From NCBI GenBank assembly GCA_044225565.1, contig JBGAIL010000103.1, positions 1 through 16,953 of the forward strand: 16,953 nt of DNA. Direction: 5' to 3'. The notes beneath the pieces were generated by a model. The model was not told where the DNA came from, searched no databases, and was given only the letters and a program-made list of their open reading frames with translations. Shown here in pieces: positions 6,864 to 12,856 of the stretch. Each line of letters opens with the position of its first letter. The first letter of the stretch is position 1. The position numbers were made by a program, and so were the translations under genes. Source of the stretch: CAVXAE01 sp044225565. GTDB lineage: Bacteria; Pseudomonadota; Gammaproteobacteria; Steroidobacterales; Steroidobacteraceae.

Positions 6864-7880
6864 TCAGCGGATGTCGATGAACTGCCCGAGTCCGGCGGCA
6901 CGCGCCCGCTGATAGACCTCATGGGCCATCGCGACGTCCAGAGCGCCCATGCCCATGTGCGTCATCGTCGTTCGCTCCTCGTCGCGCTCGCGACCGGGCT
7001 TGTCTCCACGGATGATCTGCACCATGTCGGCATAAGCGTTCCTGGCCGACAGGTGAGGGATGCCGGCGAACGGCGGCTTGGCGAGCCACTGCTCGTCGGA
7101 CTCGAAATTTCCCAGCGCCCACTTGTCGGCGGTGCGGCTGAACGCCGGATCGTAGTCGATGAATGCACGCGTCGCCGCCACATGGGTGCCCGGGCGAATC
7201 CACTCGTCGAGCAGCACCGGCTCCGACGCCGACGAGCACATGCAGATGATGTCGGCGCTCCGGACGGCCTCCTGCACCGACTCCATCGGCTCGATGTCCA
7301 GCCCGAGCAGCTCGCCGAATCGCCTCGCGTAGGCTTTCGCCGAGTCGAGGCGGCGGGCGACGGCATTGACTTTCCGGATGTCGAACAGCGAGTTCAGCGC
7401 ACAGAGGAAGCTGCCGCCTTCCGCGCCGCAGCCGATGACGGCTACGGTGTGGGAATCGGGCCTCGCCAGGTATTTCGCGCCCAGGGCCGCGTGACCCCCG
7501 GTTCGCATGGAGGTGATGAGACTCGCATCGAACAGCGCCATCGGAGCGGCCGTTTCGGCGTCGTTCAGGATGATGCTCGCCATGAATGAGCGCAATCCGC
7601 CCGAGCGATTGCCGTTGGAGCCTCCGCCCCACTTGTTGCCGACGACACCGAGTGGCTTGACGCAGGCCGGGAACGGCAGCGCGAAGGCGACGTGGCCATC
7701 GCGCAGCGAGTAGTACATCGGGCTGGAGTGCTCCTGGACGACCTGCCCCTCGCCGATCCAGCGGAACACTCTCTCGCAGGTGGCGATGATGTCCGTCCAT
7801 GACAGCCGGCCATCGACCAGCAGGCTTTCGATCTCGCTGTTTCCAAGTACGTACATGACCGGGGAAAGCTCCGGAGGCAT
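6864..7880 (-). CDS. Ornithine cyclodeaminase / mu-crystallin family enzyme
   Basis: The family covers ornithine cyclodeaminase, ketimine reductases, some alanine dehydrogenases and SbnB, which splits an opine-like conjugate. The 338-residue protein carries Lys75 in KPLGVVGNKW, Arg126 in MRTGGHAALGAK, a Rossmann loop GCGAEG (150-155) and the closing helix GMGALDVAMAHEVYQRARAAGLG (310-332). The segment that normally holds the catalytic Asp of true cyclodeaminases (N-A-x-G-x-D-x-P-G-K) reads THVAATRAFIDYDPAFS here (232-248), so a canonical ornithine cyclodeaminase is unlikely. ATG 7880 is used; ATG 7856 (residue 9) is an alternative and has GGAG 12 nt upstream. First gene of a leftward operon with the MmgE/PrpD gene, divergent from the cupin across operator B. 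Likely role: NAD(P)-dependent C=N or C-N chemistry on an unknown amino compound. Confidence 0.85.
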   Translation of the reverse strand: MPPELSPVMYVLGNSEIESLLVDGRLSWTDIIATCERVFRWIGEGQVVQEHSSPMYYSLRDGHVAFALPFPACVKPLGVVGNKWGGGSNGNRSGGLRSFMASIILNDAETAAPMALFDASLITSMRTGGHAALGAKYLARPDSHTVAVIGCGAEGGSFLCALNSLFDIRKVNAVARRLDSAKAYARRFGELLGLDIEPMESVQEAVRSADIICMCSSASEPVLLDEWIRPGTHVAATRAFIDYDPAFSRTADKWALGNFESDEQWLAKPPFAGIPHLSARNAYADMVQIIRGDKPGRERDEERTTMTHMGMGALDVAMAHEVYQRARAAGLGQFIDIR

Positions 7881-7901
7881 CTCGGCTGCGGGGACCCCGC
7901 A

Positions 7902-7907
7902 ACCATA
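7902..7907 (-). promoter_or_regulatory. Predicted -10 element of the cyclodeaminase-like operon
   Basis: TATGGT on the minus strand, 23 nt beyond the edge of operator B, giving a predicted start near 7895 and a leader of about 15 nt. Confidence 0.4.
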
Positions 7908-7930
7908 GCAGCGCGGGGCGCCACCCTCGA

Positions 7931-7948
7931 GTCACCTTATGGAGTGAC
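7931..7948. promoter_or_regulatory. Operator B: 18-bp palindrome
   Basis: GTCACCTTATGGAGTGAC, the second copy of the shared dyad, between the divergent cyclodeaminase-like operon and the cupin gene. It differs from operator A at 2 of 18 positions and from operator C at 5. Confidence 0.72.
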
Positions 7949-7969
7949 CCACGCGTTTCGTGCGCCCTC

Positions 7970-7975
7970 TAGACT
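7970..7975 (+). promoter_or_regulatory. Predicted -10 element of the cupin gene
   Basis: TAGACT starts 21 nt after operator B, the same spacing as at operator A. The predicted start near 7982 leaves a leader of about 28 nt that contains the ribosome binding site at 7996-8001. Confidence 0.5.
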
Positions 7976-8009
7976 CCGTAGCGTGCCTGTATGGCAGGAG
8001 GGTGCGACG

Positions 8010-8561
8010 ATGGCGGGCGAGCTCGAGCGATTCATTCAGCATTGCCGTGATGCGATCGGGCAGCACGAAGGTCACGAAGCCCGGCAGATGATCAAGGAGA
8101 AGCTCGCGGAGCTCACGGCCAACGACGACTTCGTGAGGCAGTACTGCGGGCCGGATGCAGTGGTGGGCGATCACGTCCTGCACAAGGATCCGGAGCTCGG
8201 ATTCATGGTGCTCAACCACGTCAAGGACTACGAGCGCGTCCAGCCTCCGCACGATCATGGCGATTCATGGGCGATGTACTCGCAGACCGTGGGCAGCACG
8301 GACATCTCGGAGTACGTGCGCCTGGATGACCTGTCGAAGAAGGGCTACGCCGAGATCCGCAAGGTCAGGGAGTTCAAGCTCGGCCGCGGCATGGTCGGCT
8401 GCTACGGGCCGCGCGAGATCCACTCCATCCACTATCTGCCCGGCGTGAGGTTCATCCGGATCGTCGGCAACGATTTCACGCTCGTGTCGCAGCGGGTCTT
8501 CGACATCGAGAAGAGGACGGTGAGGATCACCGATCCGACCCGGCTCGCGTCCCGCATCTGA
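8010..8561 (+). CDS. Small cupin protein resembling thiol (cysteine-type) dioxygenases
   Basis: A 183-residue predicted cytoplasmic metal-binding beta-barrel protein. The HDHG motif (His81, His83) preceded by PP, followed by EIHSIHY (His138/His141), is the three-histidine layout seen in cysteine-dioxygenase-like cupins, which convert thiols to sulfinic acids with iron and oxygen. An intradiol-type or other cupin role is also possible because overall similarity is modest to the eye. ATG 8010 is firmly supported by AGGAGG at 7996-8001, 8 nt upstream; the longer reading from GTG 7944 would begin inside operator B and before the predicted transcript. It is divergent from the cyclodeaminase-like operon. 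The link to sulfur is inference, strengthened by a desulfinase-like gene under the same operator type: a dioxygenase would make the sulfinate that a desulfinase removes. Confidence 0.62.
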   Translation: MAGELERFIQHCRDAIGQHEGHEARQMIKEKLAELTANDDFVRQYCGPDAVVGDHVLHKDPELGFMVLNHVKDYERVQPPHDHGDSWAMYSQTVGSTDISEYVRLDDLSKKGYAEIRKVREFKLGRGMVGCYGPREIHSIHYLPGVRFIRIVGNDFTLVSQRVFDIEKRTVRITDPTRLASRI

Positions 8562-8582
8562 GGCGGCCGCGGGCGGCATGCA

Positions 8583-8595
8583 GCGCCGGTGGCGC
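8583..8595 (+). terminator. Possible small hairpin after the cupin gene
   Basis: GCGCC and GGCGC form a 5-bp stem with a 3-base loop, 21 nt after the stop. No T run follows, so this is weak. Confidence 0.2.
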
Positions 8596-8622
8596 GGATG
8601 ACGATGACCCGCCGCTTCCCTT

Positions 8623-8640
8623 GTCACCCTTCGTGGTGAC
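8623..8640. promoter_or_regulatory. Operator C: 18-bp palindrome
   Basis: GTCACCCTTCGTGGTGAC. This is the most symmetric copy: arms GTCACC/GGTGAC, extended to 20 bp by a flanking T and A. It lies in the 157-bp gap before the TonB-receptor operon. No -10-like hexamer is found on the left side, in keeping with the absence of a divergent gene. Confidence 0.72.
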
Positions 8641-8662
8641 AGGCGGGCCCGACGGGTCCACT

Positions 8663-8668
8663 TAGTAT
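8663..8668 (+). promoter_or_regulatory. Predicted -10 element of the TonB-receptor operon
   Basis: TAGTAT starts 22 nt after operator C, matching the spacing at operators A and B. Confidence 0.48.
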
Positions 8669-8718
8669 CGATCGACGGCACTACAGAACGGTCTCATCCA
8701 ATCGGGGGGATAGACGGA

Positions 8719-11034
8719 ATGACCAGACAAGCCTTGTTTGCGATCACCGCGGCGATTCTCGGATGCAGCGAGACATTGCTCGCACAGGAAAACAACACTG
8801 AAAACGGCGATGCGCCGGCCGAGACGATCGGCGAGGTCATGATCACCGCGACGAAGCGCGCCACCTCGCTGGAGGACACGCCGCTGCCCGTCACCGCGAT
8901 CACGTCCGATGCGCTGGAAAAGATGGGCGTGGCCGGGTTCGAGGATTACTTCGCCGCGGTGCCGAACCTGTCGATGGTCGACATCGGTCCGGGCCAGAAG
9001 CGCTACTCGCTGCGCGGCGTGCAGGGCCCCGGCGAGGCCCAGGTCGGGCTCTACTACGACGAGATTCCGGTGACGGGCCCTCCCGGTGAAAGCCTCGACA
9101 GCGGCAGCCAGCAGCCGGACATCAAGTTGTGGGACGTCGAGCGCATCGAAGTGCTGCGCGGCCCGCAGGGCACGCTGTACGGAAGCGGCTCCATGGGCGG
9201 CACCATTCGCGTGATCTCCAAGCAGCCCGATCCGACCCGCACCGAGTTCGCGCTGTCCGGCCTGCTCTCGTCCACCGCCGGCGGTGGAATGAACTACGAG
9301 ACGCGGGGAATGGCGAACTTCCCGCTGGTCGAGGACAGGCTGGCATTGCGCCTGACCGGCTACTACGTCGACTACGACGGCTTCATCGACAACGATCGTC
9401 TCGGTACGAGCAAGATCAACACCGAGGAGACCTACGGCGGGCGGGCGTCGCTGCTCTGGAACATCGACGAGGCCTCGTCGCTGACCGCTGCCGCGTACTA
9501 CCAGACCATGAGCACCGGCGGCGCGTACGAGTTCAATCGCGCGATCACCAGCAGCGACACGAACCTGAAGAGCGACCGGTTCGTTCCCCAGCCCTACGAC
9601 GATCTGATCAAGCTGTACAACATCACCTACAACCGCGAGTTCAGCGGGGCGGATCTGGTCGTCTCGCTGTCGCGATACGATCGCAGGACCGTCGATCAGC
9701 GCGACGTGACGCCCAGCGTGGCCAACGAGATCGCCGCGGGAATGGGCGAGCCCGCCAGTTGCACGATCCGCACGCTGCAGAACTGCTCGCAGGCCTACAT
9801 AGACGAGATCTCCGGCTCGATCCCGATCGCCATCAAGAGCGATGGCGGGGTCAACTCCACGACCTTCGAGGCGCGCCTGGTCTCGGATGCCGACGGGGCG
9901 TTCCGCTGGACGACCGGCATCTTCTATCAGGATCGCGAGTCCCTGTTCCGCAACGCCTTCGGCGTGCGCGATCCGGACGATCCGGGCGTGACCACCTTCC
10001 TGCTGTACTCGCGCGAGAACACCCGCAAGAACAAGCTGCAGGCCGTCTTCGCGGAGACCGAATACGATCTGACGGAGCGCCTGACGGGTATCGCGGGGCT
10101 GCGCTGGTCCCGGTACGAGATCAAGGAGGAGCAATGGACGCTGTGGTCGGACTTCCCGCCGTTCGGGCCGCCGATCTACGAGCCGGTGTTCCGGGGCGAT
10201 CTCGACTCGAGCGAGGACAACCTGACCCCGAAGCTGTCGCTCTCGTACGAGCTGAGCGATGACGCCAAGGCGTACGTGCTCTACAGCGAGGGCTTTCGTT
10301 CGGGCGGCCCGAATCCTCCGGGAGGCAACCAGGACGTGCCGCCGTTCAAGGCCGATTCGACCAAGAACTACGAGATCGGCCTCAAGACCACCTGGCTCGA
10401 CGGGGCGGCGGTGTTCAACATCGCGCTGTTCCGCATCGACTGGAAGGACATCCAGGTCGTCGTGGACGACATCACGGGCTCGTTCGACTTCATCACCAAT
10501 TTCGGCGAGGCCGAGATCAACGGATTCGAGCTCGACGCGAGCTACCGCGTCCCCAACACCGGATTCACGTTCAGCGGCCAGCTGTCGCTGACCGACACGG
10601 GGCTGGTCGGCGAGCAGCCCGAATCCATCTTCATCGACGTGGGCGGCGTGCCGACCGAGGTCGCCGTCTCGGATCCTGGCGAAGAGGGGGATCCGCTGCC
10701 GAACGTGCCCGAGTGGAGCGCATATCTGGCCGTCAACTACGAGCGCGCGCTCAGCAACGGCTGGGACCTGTACACCTTCCTCGACTGGCAGTACACCGAC
10801 GGGGCGGGAACGGCGTTCAGCAGGCAGAGCGTGAACTACGCGAGGCGCCACGCATACAATGTCACGAACGCCCGGCTCGGTTTCAGCAACGACCGGCTCG
10901 ACCTCAACCTCTTCGTGAAGAACGTGTTCAACGACATCACGGACCAGGGCGTCCACGTGGCCGAGGGAGACGTGCCGTTCAGCATCACCACGCGCCCGAG
11001 AACGATCGGCATCGAGGCGACCTGGAAATTCTGA
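8719..11034 (+). CDS. TonB-dependent outer-membrane receptor
   Basis: A 771-residue gated outer-membrane porin using TonB energy for uptake. Visible parts are a signal peptide of about 22 residues ending LLAQ, a TonB-box-like stretch IGEVMITATK (37-46), a plug domain to about residue 170 with the signature RIEVLRGPQGTLYGSGSMGGTIRVISKQP split over 142-170, then a long run of amphipathic beta strands ending in a terminal phenylalanine (WKF), as required for barrel assembly. ATG 8719 follows GGGGGGA at 8704-8710. It heads an operon with the lipoprotein hydrolase, the copper amine oxidase and RidA, under operator C. No siderophore-specific feature is seen. Context says it imports the organic substrate of the pathway, as many receptors of this type do in catabolic loci of sphingomonads and related oligotrophs. 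Confidence 0.9.
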   Translation: MTRQALFAITAAILGCSETLLAQENNTENGDAPAETIGEVMITATKRATSLEDTPLPVTAITSDALEKMGVAGFEDYFAAVPNLSMVDIGPGQKRYSLRGVQGPGEAQVGLYYDEIPVTGPPGESLDSGSQQPDIKLWDVERIEVLRGPQGTLYGSGSMGGTIRVISKQPDPTRTEFALSGLLSSTAGGGMNYETRGMANFPLVEDRLALRLTGYYVDYDGFIDNDRLGTSKINTEETYGGRASLLWNIDEASSLTAAAYYQTMSTGGAYEFNRAITSSDTNLKSDRFVPQPYDDLIKLYNITYNREFSGADLVVSLSRYDRRTVDQRDVTPSVANEIAAGMGEPASCTIRTLQNCSQAYIDEISGSIPIAIKSDGGVNSTTFEARLVSDADGAFRWTTGIFYQDRESLFRNAFGVRDPDDPGVTTFLLYSRENTRKNKLQAVFAETEYDLTERLTGIAGLRWSRYEIKEEQWTLWSDFPPFGPPIYEPVFRGDLDSSEDNLTPKLSLSYELSDDAKAYVLYSEGFRSGGPNPPGGNQDVPPFKADSTKNYEIGLKTTWLDGAAVFNIALFRIDWKDIQVVVDDITGSFDFITNFGEAEINGFELDASYRVPNTGFTFSGQLSLTDTGLVGEQPESIFIDVGGVPTEVAVSDPGEEGDPLPNVPEWSAYLAVNYERALSNGWDLYTFLDWQYTDGAGTAFSRQSVNYARRHAYNVTNARLGFSNDRLDLNLFVKNVFNDITDQGVHVAEGDVPFSITTRPRTIGIEATWKF

Positions 11035-11047
11035 TCGCCGGCGCCGC

Positions 11048-11085
11048 ATGCCGGGAGACAGGGAATGTCTCCCGGGTTCCGGCAT
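11048..11085 (+). promoter_or_regulatory. Intercistronic hairpin with two competing folds
   Basis: CCGGGAGACA (11051-11060) and TGTCTCCCGG (11066-11075) form a perfect 10-bp stem with loop GGGAA. An alternative, mutually exclusive pairing joins ATGCCGGGA (11048-11056) with TTCCGGCAT (11077-11085) through 8 Watson-Crick pairs and one G-T. No T run follows, so it is not a plain terminator. It lies just before the ribosome binding site of the hydrolase gene and could adjust receptor-to-enzyme ratio or protect the receptor mRNA 3' end. Confidence 0.5.
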
Positions 11086-11104
11086 CCCGGCAGAGGAGCG
11101 TGCT

Positions 11105-12856
11105 TTGAGAATCCTGCGACCGGTATGCGCGTGGGTCGGCATCGCCGCACTGGTGGTAGCCTGCACGAACCGGCCGCAGCAGCAGGCCGATCGCCTCTAC
11201 GTCAACGCGCGCATCTACACCGTCGACGACAAGGCCGGCTGGGCCGAAGCCATGGCAGTCCGCGATGGCCGCATCATCGCCATCGGCGAAGCGCGCGCGG
11301 TCGGGCGGCATCGGGGCAAGGGGACCGAGGTGGTGGATCTCGGGGGCCGCATGGTCATGCCCGGGATCCATGACTCCCACATCCATCCGCTGGACGGGGG
11401 CGTCCAGCAGTTGCTCGAGTGCCGCTTTCCCCCGAACTCCCTCGATGCCGCGCTGGCAAAGATCGAAGAGTGCGTGAAACAGGCGAAGCCCGGCGCCTGG
11501 GTCCGGGGCGGGCAGTGGAGCCACGCCTTCTTCGAAGGCAAGGGTCCCCTGCCGCGCGAGCTGCTCGACCGCATTGCGCCGGACAACCCCGTGTTCCTCA
11601 TGGACTGGTCGGCCCACAACGCGTGGGTGAACACCCGGGCGCTCGAGGCTTTCGGCATCGACAGGCGCACGGCGGATCCGGTGGGCGGCACCATCATGCG
11701 CGTGCCGGGCAGCGGCCGGGAAACCGGCGTCCTCCTCGACAACGCCGCCTACTCCTATCAGGCCCGGTTGCCCGAATATCCCCTCGGGGAGCTGGCCAGG
11801 GCGCTGGACTTCAGCCTCCGGCAGGTCGAAGAGCAAGGCATCACGACGATCAAGGACGCCATCGTCACGCCGGAGATCATGCGCGTGTATCAGGAGCTGT
11901 CGCGACGCAACGCCCTTCGGATCCACGTCAAGACCAGCCTCACCTGGAAGAGCGCGTGGGCGAAGTCCCACGACGGGGAGATCCGGCAGATCGAGGGTCG
12001 CGCGGCATTCGCCACCGACCGGATCGATCCGGATTTCGTGAAGATCATGCTCGACGGCGTGCTGTTGCAGTACACGTCGGCGCTGCTGACGCCGTATCCA
12101 CCGAACGACCGCATCGGTGCGCATCACACCGGGGATCTGATGCTGCGGCCCGATGAGCTCGCGCGGGACGTGGTAGCGCTGGATCGTCAGGGCCTCAGCA
12201 TCAAGATCCATGCGACCGGCGATCGGGCCGCGCGCGTGGCGCTCGATGCGTTTGCCGCTGCGAGGCGCGAGAACGGCGACTCCGGCATCATCCACGAGAT
12301 CGCCCACGCGGGCCTGGTGCACCCGGACGACATTCCCCGATTCAGGCAGCTGAACGTCGCCGCCGAGATGTGCCCGATCGTCTGGTACCCGATGCCGGGA
12401 ATCGACAGGGCGGCCATCGTCGGGAAGGAGAGAATGCCGGCGTGGCGCATCAATACGCTGTATCGGGCCGGCGCGCTCGTGAGCTACGGCTCCGACTGGC
12501 CCGTGGTCCCGACGGCAAGCCCCTGGCCGGGCATCGAGGCCATGGTGACGCGCATGGATCCTTACGGCCGCAGCGATCGGGTCGACTCTCCCGGGGAGGC
12601 CGTCGATCTGCCCACGGCGATCCGGATCTTCACCCGCAACGGAGCGCTCGTGAACAAGGTGCCGGATTCCTCGGGATCGCTCGAGGCCGGCAAGGATGCC
12701 GACTTCATCGTTCTCGACCGCAATCTGTTCGAGGTTCCGATCACCGAGGTCGGCGACGTCCAGGTGCTGATGTCGGTGGTCGGTGGCAAGGTGCTGTTCG
12801 ACAAGCGCGCGTCTTCGACAGGCGCCGATCGGGGAGACGCAGATGAATCGCAATAG
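11105..12856 (+). CDS. Lipoprotein amidohydrolase, YtcJ-like (Amidohydro_3 type)
   Basis: A 583-residue predicted metal-dependent hydrolase anchored in the cell envelope. Start is TTG 11105 with AGAGGAG 6 nt upstream; the N-terminus then forms a lipoprotein signal (RILRPVCAWVGIAALVVAC) with Cys20 as the lipidated residue. Amidohydrolase features follow: an N-terminal beta domain, the metal motif HDSHIHP (His92, His94), a possible metal-bridging lysine in VKIMLDG (Lys313), KIHATGDRA (His369), HEIAH (His397/His401) and YGSDWPV with the catalytic Asp464. YtcJ-like enzymes hydrolyse amides or N-acyl groups, but most natural substrates are unknown. Its last 14 bp overlap the copper amine oxidase gene. 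Position between an outer-membrane receptor and a periplasmic amine oxidase suggests that it frees an amine from an amide precursor (inference). Confidence 0.86.
   Translation: MRILRPVCAWVGIAALVVACTNRPQQQADRLYVNARIYTVDDKAGWAEAMAVRDGRIIAIGEARAVGRHRGKGTEVVDLGGRMVMPGIHDSHIHPLDGGVQQLLECRFPPNSLDAALAKIEECVKQAKPGAWVRGGQWSHAFFEGKGPLPRELLDRIAPDNPVFLMDWSAHNAWVNTRALEAFGIDRRTADPVGGTIMRVPGSGRETGVLLDNAAYSYQARLPEYPLGELARALDFSLRQVEEQGITTIKDAIVTPEIMRVYQELSRRNALRIHVKTSLTWKSAWAKSHDGEIRQIEGRAAFATDRIDPDFVKIMLDGVLLQYTSALLTPYPPNDRIGAHHTGDLMLRPDELARDVVALDRQGLSIKIHATGDRAARVALDAFAAARRENGDSGIIHEIAHAGLVHPDDIPRFRQLNVAAEMCPIVWYPMPGIDRAAIVGKERMPAWRINTLYRAGALVSYGSDWPVVPTASPWPGIEAMVTRMDPYGRSDRVDSPGEAVDLPTAIRIFTRNGALVNKVPDSSGSLEAGKDADFIVLDRNLFEVPITEVGDVQVLMSVVGGKVLFDKRASSTGADRGDADESQ

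Noticed and set aside
6851..6922. ATG 6922 as start of the MmgE/PrpD gene
   Set aside because: It would overlap the upstream gene by 59 nt and add a low-complexity Ser-rich leader not typical of the family; GTG 6850 fits better.
7944..8009. GTG 7944 as start of the cupin gene
   Set aside because: It lies inside operator B and upstream of the predicted transcript start; ATG 8010 has a near-ideal AGGAGG.
3070..8640. The palindromes as CRP/FNR sites
   Set aside because: CRP half-sites read TGTGA-N6-TCACA; here the order is reversed (GTCAC-N8-GTGAC), and no CRP-type gene is in the window.
11048..11104. ATG 11048 as start of the amidohydrolase
   Set aside because: It lies within the hairpin and would bury the lipoprotein signal; TTG 11105 has AGAGGAG and gives a proper lipobox.
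8662..11166. An 834-codon open frame on the minus strand opposite the TonB receptor
   Set aside because: High-GC codon-position shadow: the composition is Arg/Val/Asp-rich without domain motifs, and the plus frame is an unmistakable receptor.
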